From Pseudobacteriovorax antillogorgiicola (GTDB lineage Bacteria; Bdellovibrionota_B; Oligoflexia; Oligoflexales; Oligoflexaceae): a stretch of DNA of 64,000 bases. The position numbers were made by a program, and so were the translations under genes. Numbering within the stretch: position 1 is the stretch's first letter; each line of letters begins with the position of its first letter. The stretch covers positions 1 to 64,000 of the forward strand of contig NZ_FWZT01000006.1 in the NCBI RefSeq assembly GCF_900177345.1, written 5' to 3'. The notes under the pieces were generated by a model. The model made no database searches. It worked only from the letters and a program-made list of their open reading frames with translations, and was not told the DNA's origin. Below, piece after piece: positions 41,983-49,539 of the stretch.

Positions 41983-42372
41983 ATGATCAAGGGAACATTG
42001 ATAATTGGTGCAGTAGTTATGATTGGCTTATCCACATATACGATCTCAGATTCAAATAAATTAAATTCACAGCAGTTTTCCCACTTGGAACTTCAAACAT
42101 CTGAAGCGATTCAGGCTTGGAATGAGCTGACGGATGAGCAGAAAAAATCTAGCTTTAACAATAAAGTAGCGTGGACACCAACTCTCGCCGCTGTAACAGA
42201 AGTCTTAGCAACAGGACTGGGTGCTCTTACAGAAGCTGCAGTTGCAAAAGGAATGGGAGTTCGGGATGGCCATGTAGAAACACACCCCCAAAGTACATGC
42301 CGGAGCATTATGCGGGAAGATCGATTTCTTCAAGCTGAATTGATCCCCGACCAGGACTTTGATTTTAACTGA
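41983..42372 (+). CDS. small exported protein, possible peptide precursor
   Basis: A 129-residue protein. The ATG at 41983 has GGAG nine bases upstream and opens a hydrophobic signal or anchor (MIKGTLIIGAVVMIGLSTYTIS); an ATG at 41968 would add five polar residues. Residues 33-55 are charged, then WTPTLAAVTEVLATGLGALTEAAVAKGMGV (about 57-88) is a hydrophobic, Ala/Gly-rich helix. The C-terminus is hydrophilic with one Cys (STCRSI). SdpC-type toxins also have an internal hydrophobic segment cut out by processing proteins. The gene is followed 59 bases later by a DUF5819-like and an HTTM-DCC gene, as in Sdp systems. Sequence identity to SdpC is not claimed; SdpC toxin has two Cys, this has one. 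Confidence 0.65.
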   Translation: MIKGTLIIGAVVMIGLSTYTISDSNKLNSQQFSHLELQTSEAIQAWNELTDEQKKSSFNNKVAWTPTLAAVTEVLATGLGALTEAAVAKGMGVRDGHVETHPQSTCRSIMREDRFLQAELIPDQDFDFN

Positions 42373-42431
42373 GAAATCGGTACTGCTACTTTTTGATTGT
42401 GGAGGGCATGGCCCCTCCTTGGAGTCTATAG

Positions 42432-43064
42432 ATGAAAATTCGTCGCTTGCTATTTGCGGGTCTAGCAACCCTTCTAATACATCATCTTCTGATGACGGCA
42501 TTGTTTCTCGGGCCAAGTAACCTAGTAAAACAAGCTTTAGCCTCCCATGTAGATGCTTACATGAATCCACTTTTCGTTCAGAATTGGCATCTGTTTTCTC
42601 CAAATCCCGGAATTCGCTCTGTAAACCTTTGGGTAAGATGTCGAGGGGCTGAAGATTGGAGTGATTGGCAAGATCCTTTTGCGAAGCTAAGGACACTCGC
42701 CCAGACAAACCCTATGTCTGGAGAAACCAAGCTATTATATGTTTACAGATATATCCCACAAAGCCTATTTAGACTGATTGAATCTGTTGTCGAACAATCG
42801 AAGGAAGCTAAAGAGGAGATTAGCTTTCAAGAGGCATTTGATCAAATATTAGCTACTCCTGACTATAAAAAGGCCGAAGATATGGTTCTAAGTCTTTGCT
42901 ACCCTCACGATAAAAATCGTCATGCTAAGCAGTTTGAGGCCCAATTTAAGATTCTCAAAATTGCGCCTCCTAAGTACTCAGAGAGAGACCTCCACAAACC
43001 GATTGGAGATGTATTTTCTTTAGAATCTCCAATTATTTATCAAGATATTGAAGGTGAATCATGA
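42432..43064 (+). CDS. DUF5819/SdpA-like membrane-anchored protein
   Basis: A 210-residue protein with a single N-terminal membrane span (LLFAGLATLLIHHLLMTALFLG) and a mostly extracytoplasmic body. FVQNWHLFSPNPGIRSVNLWVRC matches the DUF5819 signature (QxWxLFAPNP), and SdpA, needed for SDP toxin maturation, has a comparable short FxQ-x-W-x-FF stretch. The rest is helical. It ends ATGA, overlapping the next gene. DUF5819 genes are often found directly before HTTM membrane proteins in actinobacteria and myxobacteria. The role is therefore best read as helper of the HTTM partner in processing or exporting a peptide. Confidence 0.7.
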   Translation: MKIRRLLFAGLATLLIHHLLMTALFLGPSNLVKQALASHVDAYMNPLFVQNWHLFSPNPGIRSVNLWVRCRGAEDWSDWQDPFAKLRTLAQTNPMSGETKLLYVYRYIPQSLFRLIESVVEQSKEAKEEISFQEAFDQILATPDYKKAEDMVLSLCYPHDKNRHAKQFEAQFKILKIAPPKYSERDLHKPIGDVFSLESPIIYQDIEGES

Positions 43065-44338
43065 TTCCTATTCTCCAAGATTTTGGTAAGGCAAGGGTAA
43101 AATTGATGGATTTCATCGATCGAACCATGACAGTGGAATCCCACGCTCTGACCAAAAAAGTCTTTCGAATTGCTCTATACTCATGGCTTTTTTATCATAC
43201 TGCGGTTTTATTGCCTTATATGAACGAGATCTGGGGGCCAGACTCAGCCTTTTGGAGAGTTCCTTTTGTCGGCGGCTTTGACTGGCTGAATCGCATCATG
43301 CGTCTGCCTCTGGTTGAAAACTATTACCCCATCTTTCTATACAGCCAACTGGCACTTCTAATTCTAGGAATTCTAGGCTTCTGGCCTAGGTTGATAGCAG
43401 TTGTCATTTGGTATCTCACAATCAATATTAGTGAACATTCATTTCCCCTTCTTGATGGTGGGAATAATTTAACTCACTTGTTTCTCTTTTATCTTCTATT
43501 CATCAATACCTCTGGAAAACAACAAGAAAATCCTGCAGGAAATCACTTACACCAGCTAAAAGTAGGGCTATCAAATTTCGCATTTTTTCTAGCAAGAGTT
43601 CAACTTGTATTTGTTTATCTATGTGCCGGCTGGCTGAAGCTTAATGGACAACTATGGCAATCAGGAATGTCACTCTACTATATTTTCCAAAATCATGATT
43701 ACAGCCGACCCTGGTATCGAGATTTACTTACGAGCTACGAATATATTGCTGTCGCGGGAACCTATTTTGCTGTTCTTTTTCAGGTTTCAGTTCCATTTTT
43801 GATTTGGTTTCGCAAGACAAGGCCATATGTGATCTTGTGTGGATTGATTCTTCACCTTGGTATTGCATTTGGGATGGGGCTTTTTTCATTTGGTATGATA
43901 ATGTGCTTATCCTATATTCTGTTTATTCCAAACGAAGTTCTACAGCGTTTATTTGAAGGCTGGAAGACGGAACACAAGCTTGTCATAGGTTTTGATGATA
44001 GTTGTAGAATGTGTCTTAGGTTTTCAAGAATACTAGGCCTTATAGATACCAAAGGCCGTCTGATTCATGACAGTGCCAATACACCGTTTAATGAAGCTCT
44101 TCGAAAACGATCTCTACACGATAGGAAGACAGCAATGATTGCGTGGGACGACTACAAGCAAGAATATTATTCTGGCTTTCCAGCTATCGTCAGGATAGCA
44201 CGAAAAATACCTGCACTTTCCATATTCTGGCCGATTCTAGGGGCTATGTATTACCTTGGCCTTGGTGATATCTTGTATAACCTCTTCAAAAGGAAACATG
44301 AGATCTGCTCTGAGTATTCGTGTGAACTTGAAAGCTAG
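43061..44338 (+). CDS. HTTM-domain membrane protein with C-terminal DCC domain (SdpB-like)
   Basis: A 425-residue protein. Residues 20-300 carry about seven to eight membrane spans of the HTTM type (horizontally transferred transmembrane, related to vitamin-K-dependent gamma-carboxylase and SdpB): RVPFVGGFDWLNRI, NISEHSFPLLDGGNNLTHLFLFYLL and LARVQLVFVYLCAGWLKLNG. Residues 305-410 are a cytoplasmic DCC (DUF393) domain with FDDSCRMC, a CxxC redox pair as in thiol-disulfide oxidoreductase-like proteins, and SGFPAIVRIARKIP. The HTTM-DCC fusion occurs in other bacteria. SdpB works with SdpA to mature SdpC. Coupled by ATGA to the DUF5819 gene and ended by a terminator. Confidence 0.85.
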   Translation: MIPILQDFGKARVKLMDFIDRTMTVESHALTKKVFRIALYSWLFYHTAVLLPYMNEIWGPDSAFWRVPFVGGFDWLNRIMRLPLVENYYPIFLYSQLALLILGILGFWPRLIAVVIWYLTINISEHSFPLLDGGNNLTHLFLFYLLFINTSGKQQENPAGNHLHQLKVGLSNFAFFLARVQLVFVYLCAGWLKLNGQLWQSGMSLYYIFQNHDYSRPWYRDLLTSYEYIAVAGTYFAVLFQVSVPFLIWFRKTRPYVILCGLILHLGIAFGMGLFSFGMIMCLSYILFIPNEVLQRLFEGWKTEHKLVIGFDDSCRMCLRFSRILGLIDTKGRLIHDSANTPFNEALRKRSLHDRKTAMIAWDDYKQEYYSGFPAIVRIARKIPALSIFWPILGAMYYLGLGDILYNLFKRKHEICSEYSCELES

Positions 44339-44368
44339 ATATCCACCACATTTCTTCAGAAGAATCAC

Positions 44369-44405
44369 CACAGAGCTTCATTAATCTTGCTAATGGAGCT
44401 CTGTG
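44369..44405 (+). terminator. terminator after the peptide cassette
   Basis: CACAGAGCTTCATTA pairs with TAATGGAGCTCTGTG around ATCTTGC (15 bp with one G-U pair), 30 bases after the stop at 44338. A short TCCCTT tail follows. Confidence 0.6.
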
Positions 44406-44560
44406 TCCCTTGCAACATGCAAATTCCATTAATCATCATATAAATTGTAAAAGTAGTGGATTCCTGTAGCTCTACAGATGTTCAACACTTGCTTATCAAA
44501 TCTTCATACTGCCCTGATATGCCTGGATAAAACACTTACTAAATAGGCGAGGAACCTTCT

Positions 44561-45556
44561 ATGGATCGACGTACCTTGATAAAAGGAGTTGCTGGCATAA
44601 CGTCTGCGAGTTTAAGCTTGCCCGGCTCTCAGTTACTCGGAAACTCTGCTAAAGAGTTTTGTATTGGGCTCGGCTCTTGTCTCAATAACTCTCAAGACGG
44701 GGCTATTCTAGATGTTGTGCGGGCCTACGACCCGCAACTTTTTCTATGGCTCGGTGATAACATCTACGGTGATACTACTAATATGTCTCTGCTACAAAGA
44801 AAGTATCAAAGGTTAGCCGACAATCCTAGGTTTCAGAAGCTTCGAGATCACTGCCTGAACCTCTCGATTTGGGATGACCATGATTATGGCGCTAATAATG
44901 CGGGACAGGAGTATTCGAAAAAAAAGGCTTCCAGAGAGATCTTTTTGAATTTTTGGAATATTCCGGACGATGACCCTCGTTGGTCCCATCCTGGAATCTA
45001 TGGCTCCTACCTACTGGGTGACGAGGGACAAAGCGTTCATATCATCCTTCTTGATGGTCGAACGTTTCGATCGACTACTAAATGGAGCCCCACGGGAACC
45101 ATGCTTGGCCAGCTCCAGTGGGATTGGTTGGCAGACGCGCTCGAAGTCACTGCTGACGTCACAATCATCTGTTCGGGAATTCAAGTTCTTGCAGATGAGC
45201 ATGGCTATGAGGGATGGTATGAGTTTCCGAAGGAGCGTGAGCGCCTGTTCAGCTTAATTCGTAGGTCTGGTCGGTCGGGGGTGATATTTGTGAGTGGTGA
45301 TCAACATTGGTCAGAGCTAACCAGGGTGAACAACCGACTTGATTATCCTAGTTTTGATTTCACTGCTAGCTCGTTAGATCAATCCTGGCCTCTACCAAAA
45401 AATAGTAAGCGGGTGGGCAGTGCGTATGGCTCCCCCAATTTTGGAGGCATTCGCATCCAATGGGATGAAGATCCACAAATAGTATTTGAGATTATCGATC
45501 ACATGGGGCAAAGACGGATGCAGCATAGAGTTAGCTTGTCTAGTTTGCAGAGCTAG
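44561..45556 (+). CDS. PhoD-like alkaline phosphatase
   Basis: A 331-residue PhoD-type phosphatase or phosphodiesterase. MDRRTLIKGVAGITSASLSL is a Tat-like signal (RR at residues 3-4), as usual for PhoD, which folds with calcium and iron before export. The metal-site blocks are LFLWLGDNIYGD (Asp66, Asn67), LSIWDDHDYGANN and VSGDQHWSEL. The usual Cys near the start of the mature part is present (FCIGLGSC). It is shorter than B. subtilis PhoD (about 550), closer to the small proteobacterial form. It stands alone, 155 bases downstream of the cassette terminator; its convergent neighbour is the LysR gene. No Pho box was seen. Confidence 0.85.
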   Translation: MDRRTLIKGVAGITSASLSLPGSQLLGNSAKEFCIGLGSCLNNSQDGAILDVVRAYDPQLFLWLGDNIYGDTTNMSLLQRKYQRLADNPRFQKLRDHCLNLSIWDDHDYGANNAGQEYSKKKASREIFLNFWNIPDDDPRWSHPGIYGSYLLGDEGQSVHIILLDGRTFRSTTKWSPTGTMLGQLQWDWLADALEVTADVTIICSGIQVLADEHGYEGWYEFPKERERLFSLIRRSGRSGVIFVSGDQHWSELTRVNNRLDYPSFDFTASSLDQSWPLPKNSKRVGSAYGSPNFGGIRIQWDEDPQIVFEIIDHMGQRRMQHRVSLSSLQS

Positions 45557-45591
45557 GTCGCTCGGCTTTATAAACCTGATTCAAGAAGGTC

Positions 45592-46485
45592 TTAGTTTGA
45601 CCAAATGTGTTTCGCAAGGTTTATAAAGTCTCTGATGTATCCCACGCTCTCATCATCAGTGCGAAAGCCAATATGGTTTGTTTTGTATATCCCATCCCTT
45701 CCAATTCTGAGTGGACGGAGCATGGCCTTGCTCTGGTATTCTCGAACCAACCAATCAGGCAGCACAGCGATACCTCGCCCGGCAGATACCATTTGGACAA
45801 TCATCTCTGTGGTCTCGAAGGTCTTATAGCTTCCAGGGCTTATATCAGCGGGTAAAAGGAATTTGGTGAAAATATCGAGCCTCTCCTTCGGGATGGGGTA
45901 TGTGATCAGAGTTTCATCTCTGAGATCCTCAGGCTCAATAAACGCCTTCTCATCAAGGCTGTGATCGTGCCCAACGACGGCCACAAGCTCATAGGGAAAA
46001 ACAGCTTCATAACTCAAGCCTTCTCTGAAATACGGATCTGGTGTGATGATCATATCGATATCATGATCAATAAGCGCTCCTACGGCTCCAAACTTAAACT
46101 TTTGGCGAATATCCAGGTCCACCGTGGGCCAGTCTCGCAAAAACTGAGGTAGAAGGGATGATAGCCATTGATAGCAGGGGTAGCACTCCATCCCAATGCG
46201 TAGATAGCCCTTGATGCGTCCATCTCCTGATTGTTTAAGTTCAGCTTCAGCCTTCTGGAGCATAGGTAAGATCTTTTTCGCCATGCCGAGAATCATTTGC
46301 CCCTGATCCGTTAAGACAAGGCCGCGACCCTTTTTTCTCCAAATGGAGCACTCCAACTGGTCTTCGAGCTTGGCAATGGAGTGACTCAAGGCTGATTGTG
46401 AAAGTTTCAAGGCTCTCGCAACGCGGGTCAAGGTACCCAACTGGTTCAGGCTATGGATAATTTCAAGGTGAGTGCGTTCTATCAT
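45592..46485 (-). CDS. LysR-type regulator, MetR-like
   Basis: A 297-residue LysR-family regulator, counted from the ATG at 46485; in-frame ATGs upstream reach into the divergent promoter. The helix-turn-helix is TLTRVARALKLSQSALSHSIAKLEDQLECSIWRKKGRGLVLT. The remaining part is the usual effector-binding fold with GYLRIGMECYPCYQWLSSLL, as in MetR, which senses homocysteine. It faces metE across 117 bases that include a TGAA-N5-TTCA site. MetR activates metE in other bacteria, so the same role is inferred from sequence and the divergent arrangement. GC and codons look like the neighbours. Confidence 0.88.
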   Translation of the reverse strand: MIERTHLEIIHSLNQLGTLTRVARALKLSQSALSHSIAKLEDQLECSIWRKKGRGLVLTDQGQMILGMAKKILPMLQKAEAELKQSGDGRIKGYLRIGMECYPCYQWLSSLLPQFLRDWPTVDLDIRQKFKFGAVGALIDHDIDMIITPDPYFREGLSYEAVFPYELVAVVGHDHSLDEKAFIEPEDLRDETLITYPIPKERLDIFTKFLLPADISPGSYKTFETTEMIVQMVSAGRGIAVLPDWLVREYQSKAMLRPLRIGRDGIYKTNHIGFRTDDESVGYIRDFINLAKHIWSN

Positions 46486-46495
46486 TCTAAACCTA

Positions 46496-46508
46496 TGAAA
46501 TGAATTCA
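46496..46508. promoter_or_regulatory. MetR-type operator
   Basis: TGAA-ATGAA-TTCA fits the MetR half-site rule TGAA-N5-TTCA and lies between the divergent metR-like start (46485) and metE start (46603). The usual central T is G here. The inner ATGAATTCAT is also palindromic. Confidence 0.6.
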
Positions 46509-46602
46509 TAAAACTATGACTATATATCACTTTTACTCATGAAAATAAATGCTTAGTGTTTGCGTAGGATTCGAACCGATTAAATTTCTGAAGAGGTAAC
46601 TT

Positions 46603-48936
46603 ATGATTCAAACAGCGAACCTAGGCTTTCCCCGAATGGGTTTAGATCGAGAATTGAAAAAGGCAACTGAAAGATACTGGAAAGGTAAAATAAGTCGAGA
46701 AGACCTATTACTCCAAGCAAGTGAACTCCGGTCTCGACATTGGCAGCTGCAAAAAGAAGCTGGCATCGATATGATCCCTTCCAATGATTTTTCTCTCTAT
46801 GATCACGTTCTGGATACTGTCGCTATGGTGGGCGCAATACCCGACCGCTTTCATTCCCTCGCTGAAGGCGACAAGCTAGAACTCTATTTTGCGATGGCTC
46901 GTGGCAGTCAAAAGGATGGAGTTGATGTGGTTGCAATGGAAATGACCAAATGGTTCGACACCAACTATCACTATATTGTTCCAGAATTTAAGAAAACGAC
47001 AGCATTTTCACTCTCGTCGTTGAAGGTTGTCGAAGAGTTTAAGGAAGCCTTGAGCCTTGGTATCAAAACAAGGCCAGTATTGCTTTCTCCAGCTTCGTTT
47101 TTAATGTTAGGAAAAGCCTATGATGATCATGCACCGTTAGATCTTCTCGAAAAATTGCTACCGATCTACAAATCTGTTTTGGATATGCTAGCCGATGCGG
47201 GTGCTGAATGGGTGCAGTTAGATGAGCCTTGCTTAGGGCTCGACCTGGAGCCTGAAGAGATTGATGCCATCACGCGGGCTCAACAATACCTCGCTGCTCA
47301 TAGCTCGATCAAGATCATGCTGACTAGCTACTTCGCGCCTTTGAAAGAAAACCTATGTCAGGTATTTAGCTTGCCAGTAGCAGGCCTTCATTTTGATCTT
47401 ATCCGTGGTTACGAAGATTGGAAAAGCGTTATAGATACTCCATTTCATGGCAAAGTTGTGTCTTTGGGGTTGATCGATGGGAGGAATATTTGGCGGGCTG
47501 ATCTTGAAGATGTACTTTCAATTGTCCAACAAGCTGTGCAGAAATTCGGTCCCGAGAAAGTCGTCGTTGCTCCAAGCTGCTCCATGCTCCATTGTCCAAT
47601 GGACTTAGATAGTGAGCCTGAATTGGATCATGAGATCCGATCATGGCTCGCGTTCGCCAAGCAGAAGCTTGCTGAGCTTTCTTTGGTCGCTGCTATTGCT
47701 AATCATGGGAGGGAGCAGTATGCGGGGGCTCTGAGTGAGTTTGCTAGGATCGGTGAAAGTAGAAAGTCTTCGACACGGATTCATGACTTAAAAGTTAAGC
47801 AACGTGCAAATGCTGTTCAACAATTAGATTATCATCGCATCCCTTTCCGCGAGCGAGTTGTTTTACAAGAAGAGTCCTTGTCTCTGCCGCTTTTACCTAC
47901 AACAAGCATCGGCTCGTTTCCTCAGACATCTAGTATTCGTCAGATGCGCGCTCGCTATAAAAAAGGCGAACTCAGCAGGGAACGCTATGAAGAATTCTTA
48001 GCTGAAGAAACCAAGCAGGCGATTCGTTGGCAAGAAAGTGCTGGCATTGATGTCTTAGTCCACGGTGAGTTTGAACGCAATGATATGGTGGAATATTTTG
48101 GTGAGCAGCTCAATGGTTTTGCCTTCACAAAGAATGGCTGGGTTCAAAGCTACGGATCTCGCTGCGTGAAGCCTCCCATCATTTATGGTGATGTCTCCAG
48201 GCCACATAGTATGACAGTTCGGTGGTCGAGTTATGCCCAAGGCCTCACGGTAAAACCAGTAAAAGGCATGCTCACAGGCCCTGTGACCATTCTGCAGTGG
48301 TCTTTTGTTCGAAACGATCAAGAGCGAAAGGAAACTTGTAAGCAAATCGCTTTAGCGATTCGCGATGAAGTTAAAGATTTAGAGAACAATCACATTCAGG
48401 TTATCCAAATCGATGAACCGGCCTTTCGGGAGGGCCTGCCCCTACGTAAGGCAGAACACAAGGATTACCTTGATTGGGCGAGCCAGTGCTTCCGACTCTC
48501 GTCTTCAGGGGTGAAGAGCACTACCCAGATCCATACGCATATGTGTTATTCAGAGTTCAATGACATCATGGACGCAATTGCCAGCCTGGACGCCGATGTG
48601 ATCTCCATCGAAACCTCTCGTTCTGCGATGGAACTACTAGATGCATTCGTCAGTTTTCAGTACCCCAATCAGATTGGTCCTGGTGTCTATGATATCCACA
48701 GTCCCCGGATTCCCAGTCAGGCTGAAATGACCAAGCTGCTCAGCAAGGCTCTTGAGTATCTTGATCATCGGCAGGTTTGGGTGAACCCTGATTGTGGTCT
48801 TAAAACACGGAACTGGGATGAGGTGAAAGCTGCATTGACAAACATGGTGAGTTCCGCACGAGAACTTCGGCAGGCTCTATCAAGCCAAGCCAAAGGCCAA
48901 CCTTTAAAACAGGCTGAGCGAGTTCAAACTCATTAG
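46603..48936 (+). CDS. metE: cobalamin-independent methionine synthase
   Basis: A 777-residue MetE, the zinc enzyme that transfers the methyl group from methyl-tetrahydropteroyl-polyglutamate to homocysteine. The N-terminal domain opens NLGFPRMGLDRELKKATERYWKGKIS. The C-terminal catalytic domain has TTSIGSFPQTSSIR and the zinc ligands His646 and Cys648 (THMCYSEF) and Cys731 (NPDCGLKTR). The length matches the usual 750-780 residues. GAGGT precedes the ATG. Divergent from a MetR-like gene with an operator between. It needs no vitamin B12, while a B12-riboswitch stands a little downstream for another gene. No methionine-synthase metH or methylene-THF reductase gene is in the window. Confidence 0.97.
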   Translation: MIQTANLGFPRMGLDRELKKATERYWKGKISREDLLLQASELRSRHWQLQKEAGIDMIPSNDFSLYDHVLDTVAMVGAIPDRFHSLAEGDKLELYFAMARGSQKDGVDVVAMEMTKWFDTNYHYIVPEFKKTTAFSLSSLKVVEEFKEALSLGIKTRPVLLSPASFLMLGKAYDDHAPLDLLEKLLPIYKSVLDMLADAGAEWVQLDEPCLGLDLEPEEIDAITRAQQYLAAHSSIKIMLTSYFAPLKENLCQVFSLPVAGLHFDLIRGYEDWKSVIDTPFHGKVVSLGLIDGRNIWRADLEDVLSIVQQAVQKFGPEKVVVAPSCSMLHCPMDLDSEPELDHEIRSWLAFAKQKLAELSLVAAIANHGREQYAGALSEFARIGESRKSSTRIHDLKVKQRANAVQQLDYHRIPFRERVVLQEESLSLPLLPTTSIGSFPQTSSIRQMRARYKKGELSRERYEEFLAEETKQAIRWQESAGIDVLVHGEFERNDMVEYFGEQLNGFAFTKNGWVQSYGSRCVKPPIIYGDVSRPHSMTVRWSSYAQGLTVKPVKGMLTGPVTILQWSFVRNDQERKETCKQIALAIRDEVKDLENNHIQVIQIDEPAFREGLPLRKAEHKDYLDWASQCFRLSSSGVKSTTQIHTHMCYSEFNDIMDAIASLDADVISIETSRSAMELLDAFVSFQYPNQIGPGVYDIHSPRIPSQAEMTKLLSKALEYLDHRQVWVNPDCGLKTRNWDEVKAALTNMVSSARELRQALSSQAKGQPLKQAERVQTH

Positions 48937-48949
48937 CAGGCAGAGTAAA

Positions 48950-48976
48950 GGCACCTAAGCTCTGCGCTTGGGTGCC
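48950..48976. terminator. terminator between convergent metE and thioesterase genes
   Basis: GGCACCTAAGC pairs with GCTTGGGTGCC (one G-U pair) around TCTGC. The minus strand continues TTTAC, the plus strand AAAGT, so it can serve the minus-strand thioesterase gene best; it lies 14 bases after metE. Confidence 0.6.
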
Positions 48977-48984
48977 AAAGTCCG

Positions 48985-49377
48985 CTAACCTTCTATCTGC
49001 CGGGTAATAGCCGTTGGTTTGCCAAAATCATCCAGTGCCACCATTGAAAAGTGACCAGAAGTACAAAGCACCCGATCGCCAGTCCTTAAATCTTCACCAA
49101 TGAGATCTACGGATACTTTAAGTGACGTGTTTCCTACATCTTGCACTTGAGCTACAATTTCGACCAATTGGCCATTTTTGATTGGATTTTTAAAGTCTGT
49201 CTTATCGGAGGAAACCGTCACAATGTTCCGTCGCGCATAGCGGGATGCGACGATAAAGGCAGCTTTATCCATCAAAGATAAGGCTTCTCCACCGAACAAA
49301 GTGCCATAATGGTTTGTTTGTGAGGGAAACACCATCTCATACATGGTCAGGGTTCTAAGATTCTGCTCTGCTTTCAT
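48985..49377 (-). CDS. acyl-CoA thioesterase, hotdog fold (YciA-like)
   Basis: A 130-residue thioesterase. The start at 49377 is set by GGAGG five bases upstream; an upstream in-frame start would lie inside the riboswitch. The hotdog helix is NHYGTLFGGEALSLMDKAAFIVASRYA, with catalytic-type Asp near DKAAF, then VTVSSDKTDFKNPIKNGQLVEIVAQV. YciA-type enzymes cleave acyl-CoAs of medium to long chain, acetyl- and propionyl-CoA among others. It is preceded by a cobalamin riboswitch, so its expression is expected to fall when B12 is plentiful. A possible role is to relieve acyl-CoA build-up when B12-dependent mutase is idle. Enzyme class is clear; the role in B12 limitation is inference. Confidence 0.88.
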   Translation of the reverse strand: MKAEQNLRTLTMYEMVFPSQTNHYGTLFGGEALSLMDKAAFIVASRYARRNIVTVSSDKTDFKNPIKNGQLVEIVAQVQDVGNTSLKVSVDLIGEDLRTGDRVLCTSGHFSMVALDDFGKPTAITRQIEG

Positions 49378-49404
49378 AAATACCTCCTCGGGTGTAGATT
49401 GCTT

Positions 49405-49530
49405 TGACAAGGATCTGGCTTCACCAAACATTTGGCTTCACAGTTGCGGGACAGCACCGGATTCGCACCGGGTTTCACTTATCCAAAGCCATAAAAGTGC
49501 ATTCAGTGAATAGCACGGTGGGCAGATTAA
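49405..49530 (-). promoter_or_regulatory. cobalamin riboswitch
   Basis: On the minus strand the core reads GTGAAACCCGGTGCGAATCCG, then GTGCTGTCCCGCAACTGTGA, and GTGAAGCCAGATCC follows. CCGGTG-GAATCC-CTG-CCCGCAACTGT is the diagnostic B12-box core and GAAGCCAGA the usual 3' segment. It stands between the end of the FAD oxidase gene (49540) and the thioesterase start (49377), in the same direction, so it controls the thioesterase. The ribosome site GGAGG at 49383-49387 is at the end of the leader, as expected if it is sequestered when ligand binds. Confidence 0.92.
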
Positions 49531-49539
49531 GCAATAAAT

